In this document: piece by piece, positions 1 to 11,276 of the stretch
How positions within the stretch are numbered: the first letter of the stretch is position 1
How the letters are laid out: each line of letters starts with the position of its first letter
NCBI GenBank assembly: GCA_034766995.1
Contig: CM068314.1
Location: 19,631,201 to 19,695,200 of the forward strand
Source: Acanthacorydalis orientalis
Lineage: Eukaryota > Arthropoda > Insecta > Megaloptera > Corydalidae
Direction of reading: 5' to 3'
DNA length: 64,000 nucleotides
Made by a program: the position numbers and the translations under genes
The notes under the pieces: model-generated
What the model was told of the DNA's origin: nothing
Databases searched by the model: none
What the model saw: only the letters and a program-made list of their open reading frames with translations

Positions 1-1503
1 ATTCCCAACCTTGAAGTTTCATTCTTTCTGATTTCTTACGACAGGCATCTCTTTTATATGCATATTCTTTTTGACTATGTCTTTTAAATTCGTTAAGTTC
101 TGGTTCTTGATTATTTTCATCATTATTTTTTAGATATTCAAGAACAGACTCAACATTTACTAATTCATCACTTTCATCTTTTTTTGAACTGTTACATCTA
201 TGTTAATTTTTTTTAAATAAAACATAATAAATAGTACTTTAAAAGTATTCTAATACACTGAGGCTCATTTTATCTACATAGCTGGCATTTTATTACTATA
301 TATTATTCAGATAGTACATATTTATGCAAATATGCTATAAGCTATTAAATTTGTACAAATAGTTATTAGATAAGATGTACCTTCATATAACATGTTAATG
401 TGTATATTATTAAAAGAATGAATATTTATTTATAACATCTTAAGATATTATTTATAGCTTTATAATAATATTATATTTACTATTAAAATACATTTACATA
501 ATTTAATACTGATTTCTATTTTGAAAATATAAATTAAAGCATGACATTAAACATAACTAGCTGAACTTGAACAATATAAAAATTAATAGAATACAGAATT
601 ATAAGCAAAATTTTTATTGAGAATACTAATATTAACATTTCTAAATTATTGTTAAAAAAAATGTAATATTAACTATAATAGTAAATTACCTTTGATCAGA
701 TAAACTGATTTCATTGTTAATGCCAATAATAGCTGTATCAAATTCATTATCAGATTCAACAAGAACTTCAAATTCATCTTTATTATCTAAAATTTCGGTA
801 TGATTTGTAAATTCATTCTTATTTTTAAAAACAATCGATATATCTTCTTTCTGATCATTTATCATGTTTAAATCTTGATTTTTAGAACATGTATTATCTT
901 TTAGAGAAAATAATTTCTTAGAACTTTTTCTTTGCTTCTTTGCACTAGTTTTATGTAATTTTGAAACAAATACAGGGCTTTTATTGGATGTAAGATTCAT
1001 TTTTTTTGATATCAAATTATTATCAGTTAAAGAGATGTTCAATGATTTATCACATTTTTTAGGAGTAATATCATAAATTGGTGAATTATTTATTGCATTA
1101 TTGTTTGATTTTACTTGTGTAGAAGAATCATTTACATTACAATTGCATTGATGAAAAGAATATTTGTTTCCTAAAATATAAATGTATTTGAAATATAAAT
1201 GTTGACATCTCAATATACTAATAGCAAAACTAGAGGTCACATAATAATTGTAAAGATTAAGTATAAGGAAATGAATTTGACATTTGGGTATCATCATTCA
1301 TTTATATATATATATATATATATATCACATGTTTACATAAATACAAATATTTGTGATTACCTACTTTGAAATTGTAAATAAAGTATTTCAATTAAAATTT
1401 CTAATGGGTTAGGTTTCTCTGTTATACTTAATTTTGTTGAATGGTGATCAAAAATTGATATCCACATTTCACGCATATTTAATATTCTATTTTGACACTC
1501 CAT
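1..1503 (-). CDS. Unrecognised Lys/Ser-rich protein, 5' part (runs off left edge)
   Basis: Three exons can be joined on the minus strand: 1503-1365 (starts at an ATG, MECQNRILNMREMW...), 1170-690 and 197-1. Donors GTAGGT and GTAATT, acceptors TTTTAG and ACATAG, and intron phases 1 and 2 all agree, giving about 272 codons before the window edge with no stop. The N-terminus looks folded and hydrophobic. The middle is low-complexity and rich in Asn, Lys and Ser (for example KKQRKSSKKLFSLK). The last visible exon is charged and ends ...RKKSERMKLQGWE. I do not recognise the family. The basic patches would suit a nuclear protein, but that is inference. An apparent longer frame upstream of 1170 is intron sequence. 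Confidence 0.6.
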
Positions 1504-2034
1504 TTTTTTACTTAAATGATATTTGTGATTCTAATTATTGTAAATAATTGTTATCAATGTATTAACCCATATAATAGATCAAGCCGGTCAATGTAACAGA
1601 AATTTTTCTATTTAGTTTTGAGGGACATGAATAGATGGCGTTAATTGTTCGATTTATAAATCATTTTATGTACTTTTTACTTTAGCAGAGAACATAAACT
1701 TATAAATCAAGCTGGTCAAAGCAACAGGAAATTATATGAGCATACATTTAATTTACGATGACAGCAATAGACGACGGTACTTTTTTGAATTATAAGTCAT
1801 TTTGTACATCGTTTTACTATTGGCAGAGAACAAACATATAAATGCTCTCTTATTGGTTGAAGAAAAATTTCATTCTTAGATAAACTCTGTTCAAAAGTTT
1901 CATCTGTTTAACAGGTATTTATGACCGCAATTAGTGTTTGTGAAATAACTTGTGATTGAAGCAGGTGACATATTTTAATTTTATTAAGTTTAATTGTTAA
2001 TAGTTATTTATGTGTAATAATATTTGTATTGTAG
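1504..2034. promoter_or_regulatory. Divergent intergenic region with a degenerate tandem duplication
   Basis: This lies between the minus-strand gene starting at 1503 and the plus-strand exon chain starting at 2035, so it is a plausible shared promoter region. It contains two diverged copies of a unit of about 130 bp: one begins near 1577 (gatcaagccggtca) and one near 1706 (aatcaagctggtca). Both continue to a shared gcagagaaca (1685 and 1823). I could not identify a TATA box or other named element with confidence. Confidence 0.4.
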
Positions 2035-2203
2035 AACACGTTTTTGGCTTCAAGCAATGACAATTGGTGAGTAACATATTGATTCAGCAAATAGAATGAT
2101 AAAATTGTGGCAGCATTATTTTAGGTCATGCGATTTTACCAATGCCCATCAAAACCGCATAAACAGATCAGCGGTCCGCTCTTTGTGCTTGGAAATACAG
2201 GTG

Positions 2204-2234
<31 letters not shown>

Positions 2235-3110
2235 TGTTAACATAATCTACATTGTTGAAAGTAAATAAAGTGGTTTATTAGATATGATTTTGAAAAATTT
2301 TTATTTTTCAAAACCATCCTATGTGAGATACAATGATCCGAAAGTACCTAATTTGTTTTTGGAAACAAATTAGTTCTAGAAACCTTTGTATAACATACTA
2401 TTTAAAATTTAGCCTGCATCTGTAGTGCTTCCATCAGCCAGTACAATGGAAACACCGATTGCTCCTACCATTGTAGATGTGATCGATCTACCAGTAAATA
2501 TGAGTATTCACAATTTTAATATTATTATTTATACTATAATTTATTTTGTAAAATTATAAACATTTCTGTTCTATTATAATTACAATTCAAATTGTACCTA
2601 CCACCTGCAATGTTTCTATTATTTTGAATGGAAGCACAGATGGTGTAAGTTAATTTCGTAATTAAAATCAGTACCAAGTTATACAATATAAAATATAACG
2701 TATGTTTTAGATCGGAACTTTGGAAGAGCCATCGGAAATTATCATCCTTCTTAAAAACTCAATCGAAAAGAGTGCCAATAAGGAATCGACACCCTTAGTA
2801 ACTATTTTTTCAAAAAAATTTAATGTAAGTCGTTGTTATTCTTCAGCATTATTTATACATTTGATGTTTAAAATGCATTAATTTTATTTATATTATAGAA
2901 ATCACCACTAATATGTCGTCAAGGTATTCGAAAACAAGTGCCCAACACGTGAGCACAGATAAGTTTATGAAAATTTTAAAAAGGAAACAAAAATATATAT
3001 GCACTCTGAAGAGTGTTTGTGCGAAAAATAAAAAAAATATAAAGGCCTTGTTACGAAGCAGTGCAGATCACTTGGATCTAGTTTTCAAAGATTTTCCTCT
3101 TACATTCTGA
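2035..3110 (+). other. Possible small spliced gene or decaying gene of unknown function
   Basis: Five small exons chain in consistent phase: 2035-2066, 2125-2200, 2413-2493, 2711-2824 and 2899-2952 (TGA). All have GT donors and AG acceptors. The chain lacks an obvious ATG before exon three, where METPIAPTIVDVIDLP begins, so the protein might be only about 71 aa. From 2913 a second, longer frame (MSSRYSKTSAQHV..., to 3110) overlaps the last exon in another phase; it is Lys-rich and probably helical. This could be a short gene, a frameshifted pseudogene or a noncoding transcript. I recognise no domain. A further 64-codon open frame at 3256-3450 has no ATG and no support. Confidence 0.3.
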
Positions 3111-3593
3111 ATCTTGTTAGTCTCACAGGTAATAATTTTTTCAAATTAATAAATGTTTACATTGTCATTTATAAATTAACAAATATAAATATTTTTTTTT
3201 TAGTTTTGTGTCTAGTGTGGCAGATTCAGGTAGACGGTAGACAGAAGAAGAGCGTTTGTCTTTCTGGAAAAGAAACCCAAAAGGTTATCATTTATTACGG
3301 ATATTAATTTTGTCATCATTGATCAATTCTTTAAGCATTAAATTCCTTGAAATCGAAAAAGGAGGATCTTTTTTTTTTGATTTTGAAGGGAGAGCAATTT
3401 TTAAAGTGTTGTATTCAATGTTCCTTTTTTATGATTATACTAGTGTTTAGTTATTTATTGTTAGTGTTAAATATTTTTAAAAATAAATAAGATGTAAATA
3501 ACGTCTTAATAATTAATGTCTTTTTTGTGAATTGTAAACAGCATCATACAACCATGAATGCAAAAAAATTAAATAATTAAAATATATTTGTAT
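3111..3593. other. No convincing gene
   Basis: AT-rich sequence with a pyrimidine-rich acceptor-like site near 3202 and a non-ATG open frame at 3256-3450. It may be 3' UTR or intron of the preceding unit. Nothing else recognisable. Confidence 0.4.
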
Positions 3594-3722
3594 CCATTCA
3601 AAAATATTTTATTTTAACACAATTTGATAATAATTTTAATGTAATGAATTTCGTATTTTATATCGAATTCATTACTTTAGAATTGTTATAAAATTGTGTT
3701 AAAATTAAACATTTCTGAATGG
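3594..3722. repeat. 129-bp foldback (inverted) repeat upstream of IFT20
   Basis: Two arms of about 60 bp are inverted copies of each other with only scattered mismatches. The left arm starts CCATTCAAAAATATTT and the right arm ends AAACATTTCTGAATGG. Both contain TTTTAACACAATTT and TAATGAATT (or the complements). The loop is only a few bases near 3657-3662. It resembles a foldback MITE, but I could not define a target-site duplication. It ends about 275 bp before the IFT20 start codon. Confidence 0.7.
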
Positions 3723-3996
3723 GAGTGAATATCAAATCTAATATTCAAATTTCAAGTAACCTTCCGCACCAATATCGCACGGACAGTGCCTCTAGTGATG
3801 TCAGAGAGTTAACACTACGCACCTCCGCCCAAACTTTCTATGTTTTTCATGCCATAGATTTTTAACCTGTACCTTATCATCTAGAGATTCGTTCTCTATG
3901 GAATAGACTGTTATTGATTGGTTGAATTAACATTATACTGTACTAAGCAACACAAAATGCATACAAACTACAGAATTTAATTTGAAAGTTTTTATA

Positions 3997-4334
3997 ATGT
4001 CAGATTCTTTAACAAAATGTGGCGTTTTTATTGATGATTTGAATAAAATACGTGTATTTGATCCTAAAATGCATATAAAAACATCTGAATTACAAAACAA
4101 ATGTGAAGTTTTTACGGAAAGTACGCATGTTATTGTTTTAAAAAAATTAAGTCAACAATAAAGTCAAATGACAGCTTGAACTTTCTTTTGCAATTTGATT
4201 AAAGTATAAAATGTATACATGAAGTCTACTAATTTTTTGTTGTACTTAATTTGACGTAATATGTGCATGTGTATATATGTGAGTGTGTGTGTATATATGG
4301 AAATGAATTCGACATTTGAGTATCATCATTCATT

Positions 4335-4368
<34 letters not shown>

Positions 4369-4765
4369 TCCATACACACACATGTGTATATACATATATA
4401 CACACATATATGCACACACATCTTTAATTTTATTTTTCAGAAATTGGTGATTTTCAAAAATTAACTGATGAGTTTGTATCGTTATTAGAGAGTCAAGCAA
4501 TGAATGTGGATAAAGAAAAATTAAAGGCAATTGGTAAAAAAAATTTATATCAGTCTTTGTCAAAGAAAAATGAATGTGAACAACTACTTTTACAGGTAAT
4601 TTACGAACTACAATATTATTAATGGTTTGAGAATATTTATTTTTATATTTTTAGGCAATGTTTGCAGAAAAGTCTGTTGATTTGGAGAGATTAAAAACCG
4701 AATATTTGTCTTTACAAAAAGTTATTGCAGAACAGCAAGATTCATTATATCAAATACAAAATTAA
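3997..4765 (+). CDS. IFT20: Intraflagellar transport protein 20
   Basis: Exons 3997-4120, 4441-4595 and 4655-4765 encode 129 aa (human IFT20 is 132). Splice phases are 1 and 0, with donors GTACGC and GTAATT. The N-terminus carries the family signature around residues 10-23 (FIDDLNKIRVFDP), then IGDFQKL after the first splice and an Ala-Ile-Gly motif (KLKAIGKKNL). The C-terminal half is heptad-rich coiled coil ending in a run of Gln and acidic residues. IFT20 is the small coiled-coil subunit of IFT-B that links the Golgi to the cilium and pairs with IFT54. In insects it should act in ciliated sensory neurons. The first intron contains a TA/CA microsatellite. It sits in tandem 0.7 kb upstream of the PP2A-A gene. 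Confidence 0.95.
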
Positions 4766-5468
4766 ATTGTTTTCTCTACTTTTGTAATACTGTTTATAAT
4801 TAACTAATAATTTTTAAAACAATAATAGTTTCTATTCTAGATTACTAGTATTTTTAGTAGAAAAAACGTTTTTCAGATTTTTCTTTTAAATTGAGATTTG
4901 CATTCAAAAATAATTTTTTACTATAGTACAAAAAATAATAAATGGATTTACTTTTGTTCAATACATTACTTTTATATTTATTAGAAACAGAATATATTTG
5001 AATTTATAAATATTTATATATTTTGTATTATTTTTAAAATAATTGACTATTCAACATCAACTTTATTATTATTACTATTTTTAATATTTATGTACACAAA
5101 AATTATAAATAAAGCATAAATAATAAGCTAACTTTTCCAAGCATGTAAAACTGAATTTTGTAGTACCAACTATGTTTAATTACAAAAGATTTATTAGAAT
5201 ACTAGTAACATACAACACAATCCTCTTATAGTGCCTTTTTTTTGTACTAGTGCATCCTAAAATTTTATGTTTGTAAGTTGGAAGTACTGTCAAATTAATG
5301 TGTGGATAAAAGCATTCATCTTAGACATAAAAGAACTGTTTTTTATTGTAAACGGTAATAAGAGCATTTAAAAGATGTTTTTTTAAAACTTTTATCCAAA
5401 AAATTATTTAAGTATACTATTTCAGTATTGCACATAATTAGTATTCGGAAGCTAGACATAAAACCATA
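4766..5468. other. IFT20 3' flank and PP2A-A promoter region
   Basis: AT-rich spacer between two tandem genes. An AATAAA near 4938 could serve IFT20 polyadenylation. The distal part presumably holds the PP2A-A promoter and 5' UTR, but I cannot place a start site. Confidence 0.4.
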
Positions 5469-7770
5469 ATGGCTACTAGTGAATCGGCTGGTGATGAATC
5501 CTTGTATCCAATTGCAGTGTTAATAGACGAATTAAAAAACGAAGATGTGCAGGTAAAAGCAGTATTGTTATACACACATATATATATATATATATTATTA
5601 TTTATGATTTTAACAATGTCAATTGTACCAGTTACAAATGTCAAATATTTATGTGGGAGACTAATGTTTTTTTCTTTAAATAGCTACGTTTGAATTCGAT
5701 TAAAAAGTTATCAACTATCGCATTAGCATTGGGCGTTGAAAGAACACGTTCAGAATTAATACCATTTTTAAATGAAACCATTTATGATGAAGATGAAGTG
5801 CTATTAGCTTTAGCTGATCAGTTGGGTAATTTTACAAGTTTGGTTGGTGGACCAGAATTTGCTCATTGTTTATTACCACCACTCGAGAGTTTAGCCACTG
5901 TTGAAGAAACACTTGTTAGAGATAAAGCAGTTGAGTCCTTACAGCGTGTTGCTCAACAACATAGCCCTTCAGATTTGGAGAAACACTTTGTTCCACTGAT
6001 ACAAAGATTATCAGCTGGAGATTGGTTTACATCAAGAACTTCAGCTTGTGGTCTTTTTGCAGTATGTAAATGTTAGTTACATTTATATGCTGTTTTATTT
6101 TAATGAGTGTGAAATTTTAGGTATGTTATCCACTTGTATCAGCCCCAACTAAAGCAGAGCATCGTGCTTTATTTCGTACTTTGTGTCAAGATGATACTCC
6201 AATGGTAAGACGAGCTGCAGCTTCTAAATTGGGAGAATTTGCAAAAGTTGTTGAGAAAGAATATTTAAAAACAGATTTGATACCAATGTTAATTAATCGT
6301 GCAGATGATGAACAGGTTTGTTTGCTTAATTTCTTTAAATAACAGTTTATTTAGAAATTAGTGTTTTCATTAAGTTATAAAAAATCATTTCATTTTAGGA
6401 TTCTGTTCGTTTATTAACTGTTGAAGCATGTGCTAGCATTGCTTCATTGCTACAGCAAGAAGATGTTGAACAACTTGTTATGCCAACATTACGTCAGTGT
6501 GCAGGTAATTTATAATTATTATACTTATATACTTCAATTAATTTTAAGTACACTTATGTAAAAGATATGAATATACATTTAAAAAATATTTGATAACTTA
6601 TATATATTTTAATACATTTATGATTGTATATAGTTGTAGAAATATGATTTAAATTTATTTGTATTTAGATTTTTCTGTTATTTTTAGTGGATCAATCATG
6701 GCGTGTACGTTATGTAGTTGCTGAAAAATTCATTGATTTACAACGTGCAGTTGGACCTGAAATTACACGTACTGATTTGGTGCAAGCTTTTCAGAGTTTA
6801 TTAAAAGATTCGGAAGCAGAAGTTCGTGGTACAGCTGCTAGTAAAGTTAAGGATTTTTGTCAAAATCTAGATAAAAGTCATCAAGAACATATAATAATGA
6901 CATCTATTTTACCATTTGTTAAGGTATACTTTTTTTGAATTATTTTTTAAGTAATAAAGAAACTTATCTGTTTATTTTTTTATTAAAATATTTAAGGATT
7001 TAGTAGCAGATCCAAGTCAACATGTTAAATCAGCACTTGCTTCGGTTATTATGGGCTTAAGTCCTATTCTTGGTCGACAAAATACAATTGATCATTTATT
7101 ACCATTGTTTTTAACTCAACTTAAAGATGAATGCCCAGAAGTCCGACTTAATATTATATCAAATCTTGATTGTGTCAATGAAGTGATTGGTATCCAACAA
7201 TTGTCACAGTCATTGCTACCTGCTATTGTTGAGCTGGCTGAAGATTCAAAATGGCGTGTTCGTTTTGCTATTATCGAGTATATGCCATTATTAGCTGGTC
7301 AGTTAGGTCGTGAATTTTTTGATGAAAAATTGAATGCATTATGTATGACTTGGCTTGTTGACCATGTATTTGCAATAAGAGAAGCTGCAACTAATAATTT
7401 ACGTAAGTTGGTTGAACAATTTGGTGCAGAATGGGCCGAAACAACAGTAATTCCAAAGGTGCTAGCAATGTCACGCGATCAAAATTATTTACACCGTATG
7501 ACTTGTTTATTTTGTATTAATGTGTTGGCTGAAGCATGTGGTGCAGATGTGACTACTCGGTTGCTTTTGCCAACAGTATTGTCAATGGCTAACGATTGTG
7601 TAGCTAATGTTCGTTTCAATGTCGCCAAGTCACTACAGAAGATTGGACCTCAACTTGATCATGGTGTAATTCAGCCTCAAGTTAAACCAGTGCTTGATAA
7701 ATTAAACACAGATGATGATGTTGATGTTAAATATTTTGCCTCCGAGGCAATGACAAGTATTGCAGGTTAG
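5469..7770 (+). CDS. Pp2A-29B: PP2A 65-kDa scaffold subunit A (PR65)
   Basis: Six exons (5469-5552, 5684-6061, 6121-6315, 6399-6504, 6688-6923, 6997-7770) join in phase to 590 aa, against 589 for human PPP2R1A. The protein is a row of about 15 HEAT repeats: each shows the helix-turn pattern with recurrent VR.N, WRVR and VRFNVA motifs ([23 protein letters not shown]). The stretch after 7000, [18 protein letters not shown], is diagnostic. The subunit is the scaffold holding the PP2A catalytic C subunit and a variable B subunit; it has no catalytic site of its own. The start ATG at 5469 gives the usual MA...[18 protein letters not shown]-terminus. Reading through to TAG at 7768 gives ...SIAG; splicing at 7766 to an acceptor near 7928 would instead give ...SIAV. 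An AATAAA lies at 7815. Confidence 0.97.
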
Positions 7771-8091
7771 TGGGTATAATGTGATTATATTTACCCAATT
7801 ATATATTCTAATTTAATAAATGTATCATTACGCAAATAAGATTTTTATTAAAAATTTATGTATCTTACAAGTTGTAAATGTTACCGTTTATTCGGACATT
7901 TCTAATTTGTTATATTTTATTTTTCAGTATGATTGATATACCGTTTAATGGTAAAAAACATGTTATTTAAGTAAATTTAAATTTTGTAAACTAAATGTAT
8001 GTATTCTTGAATATATGTATATATATATACACACACATACACATGCGTACGTACGTACATACATATGTACATATATACATACATGTACGTG

Positions 8092-8127
<36 letters not shown>

Positions 8128-10807
8128 GAAGAATGTAATATTTTTTGTTAAATTTAAAAGTTCTTTCTAGATATTAATAAATGAAAATAATTTGCTTCAT
8201 AACTTTAGTGTCAAAATATTCAATTAAGATTATTAATAGTATATAACATTGTAAAAAATGTGCAAAGTTGTTTTACTATGATACTTTAATTTTTTTTATA
8301 AAATTATATTTAACTTATAGAGTATAAGGTAATCTATAAGTTTATTGAAATTTATCTGAGTTTGTATTGCAAAAATAAATACAAATTTTGAATAATTTAA
8401 TGATTTATGGTTTAATAAGGCTGTCACAAATATATTCAATAATAATTTTAAACATCTTTGTTAAAAGTATTGATTTAAAGTATATGTTACAGATAAAATT
8501 AAATATTTTTTTCTAATATTTTGAATTTATGTGAAAAATAATACTTATAAGTAATACAAATATATCTGAAATTTTGTTTATATGAAAACATATTAATCTT
8601 TTATGTGTGGGTAGTGTGTATATAAACGTTTGTTTATTTGTATTTATTTGGATTATGTATGTGTGTAAAAATATATTTGTGATTAAAATGAATTTAGATA
8701 TTGCTATATGTATTTTAATGAACAAAGATTTAAAAAAAAATAATGTAAAAGCGGAGGCTGTACGATTAATAACTGTAAACTTATTTTCTATTTGTATTAA
8801 TATTAACAAATAAAAATGTATTCAAGTTACTTATTATACTTTAAACTAAATAATTTGTAACCTCTATTTTAAATATATTCTAATTTTCAGCTCTAGGCTG
8901 AAAAAAATGTTTGCAAATAAATTGGAATACACGAAACAGTTTTCGCATTCTGATGTACTCAGTATACAATAAACCACATTACCATTGATCGCTGAGCCGA
9001 GGTCAGACACATTGGACAACCATAATAGAATTGTATGAAATATTGCCAATTCTGGGATACTTTATTTTAGTTCATTTTGATTTGAATAAGACTTATTTTA
9101 ATTGAAAACATGCATAATTCTTAGAATAAGAATTTTTTTATTATAATTTAAAAATAATTGTATTTACTATTATAAATTATGTTTCTTATGCAAACAATAA
9201 ACAAATTATAAAATATAACAGCGGTGTGTAGATATGAAATATAGATTTACATTATATATATATATTTATATATATATATAATATAAAATATGCTTTTTAA
9301 TTTGTTTTTATTAATGGTATTTTATAATATGCAGTTGTTACATGAAAATAGAAAGTTATATTTGTGATATTCAAGGTAAGTACAACAGGAAAAAATATAT
9401 TCACCTAATATTTGAATATTTATATTAATATGTAATGTTCTTTCATTTGGTGTGAATTGAAAATAAAATTCATTCAAGATTAAAATAAGTTTTTTTTAGT
9501 ATAAAGGTAAATATTTTTTAAGAATTGAATGTGCTTATTTTTTATGTGATTATTATAAAGAGATCAATGTTTCATGACTAAGAATTCTACAAATATTCAT
9601 TGTTTTTGATAATTTTCTGTAACTGACACTGATTGATAAGTTTTAATTATATTTGAATAGTAAGTTAAAATGTCTGTGTATAGTTTTCACTATAATTAAT
9701 AACTCTGTAATTGGAAATTTATGTAAGTTCAAGCATCTTGAATCAAAAATAAATTTTCTAATTGAGTACTTCTCAAGTTGTGGTTTGTGGTCAAGCAGTG
9801 GAATATGAATTGATTATAGATAATTAAATGGAAACAAATTAACACTTTGTCTAACAATATCTCTCTTAAATAATATTCCCTCTCCAGTCAACTTAATTCG
9901 CAAATGATTTTTGCTATCAATAACTTGTGATAATATATCAACGAATGAAAAAGTCTGTGAATGACAAAATCTGCAGAAAAAACTACAAATGTGGCAATTT
10001 TGTCATCATAGTCCGTCATTATTTCAATTCAATTGTTAACAGCTATGTACAATCATGTTCATTACATTTGTAATGATTTTGTATTTGTAGATTGTTGATG
10101 TTTACTTTTAAAGACTTCTTATGTGTATATAGTTTATTTATTGTATAACTGATAAGGAAAAAAATATTGAAAAACGAAATACATAATATCCTATTGTATT
10201 TATAAAACATGCATACAGTAATTGTAATATGTTATGTGAAAATAAAGTCTAAATAACATTGATTGCATTTGTTCTCAAATCGGATTCATAAATAGCATAT
10301 AAATTGTGTATACTTAATTGAATAGCATTTACAGTCATCTCATAAACAAAGTATATTGTAGGTAGCTAAACAATAACATCAAAAATCGTGCATTTTTAAG
10401 TGCATGCCCGTCGGTTTTGAATAATTTGGGGTTTAAAAGATCAGAATTTGAATGGCCGCCTTATATTTATGTACTTTCAGATATGGTGTTTCTTTGTTTA
10501 ATATTAAAATTTAATGTTTTCTTTGTATGTGGGCATCACTAATCAAAATAGTTATCATTTGATATACTAATATAACAATTTAAATTATATAGAAGTTTCA
10601 ATTATTGATTAAAATAAAACTAGATTCGAAGTAAAATCAAAAACTATACTTTACAAATTTAAAGTGATTTTTTATATCTTACGTTTCAAAATACAGTTAT
10701 AAAGAGAAAATATAAAGACAGTAATTAAAACTGAAAATAAAGCAAATATAAAGAAGTTTGTTTTTTTTTTCTAAAATTAAACATATGTTATCAACATATT
10801 GTATTTA
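7771..10807. other. About 3 kb without a recognisable gene
   Basis: It holds the PP2A-A 3' region, CA/TA/ACGT compound microsatellites (about 8020-8122), another TA array near 9256-9283 and otherwise AT-rich unique sequence. A GC-richer patch at about 8890-9030 carries a 61-codon minus-strand frame, but with no family resemblance, splice support or repeat structure that I can name. Confidence 0.5.
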
Positions 10808-10888
10808 TTAGGTTGGTAAAAAAATAATTAAAGGTTTATAACCTTTAAATTCACATACATTTCCGCAATTATTTTCCTACCGACCTAA
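10808..10888. mobile_element. 81-bp mariner-type MITE
   Basis: Inverted ends TTAGGTTGGTAAAAAAATAA on the left and, read inward from the right, TTAGGTCGGTAGGAAAATAA. TA duplicates flank both sides (10806-10807 and 10889-10890), and there is a short internal palindrome (aaggtttataacctt). TTAGGTTGG termini with TA target duplication are typical of small mariner-derived elements in insects. It lies about 95 bp beyond the tetraspanin stop codon. Confidence 0.75.
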
Positions 10889-10983
10889 TATAATTAAATA
10901 CTATTCTTTAACCCGATGTAAAATTTTTATACAGTATTTTTTTATATTTTAATGTATTATTATTTATAATAAATAAATGTATA

Positions 10984-11222
10984 TTACTCTGGAATCGTTA
11001 TTGGTTCCAAACCTAATTCATTTTTTAATTTACGTTTGTTTCGCATTTTTAATTCTAAAATTTTCAATAATAATCGTCTATCTTTTCCACTAGAACTAAA
11101 TATCCATCCTGGAGCCATTACTGTTACGTCTCCTAGAAGAACTGCGTTTTTACTGGATGTGTAGAGAATTTTCAATATAAATGAGCAAAAAATCTACAAT
11201 ATTAAAAATTATTCCACTGGTG

Positions 11223-11276
<54 letters not shown>

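Noticed and set aside
3256..3450. 64-codon plus-strand frame
   Set aside because: Begins at TTG, has no ATG or splice support and no recognisable motif.
4261..4563. Overlapping open frames on both strands rich in Tyr/Ile and Cys/Val
   Set aside because: They are translations of TA/CA/GT microsatellite in IFT20 intron 1.
8864..9049. 61-codon minus-strand frame in a GC-richer patch
   Set aside because: No domain, splice partner or repeat structure; too short to call.
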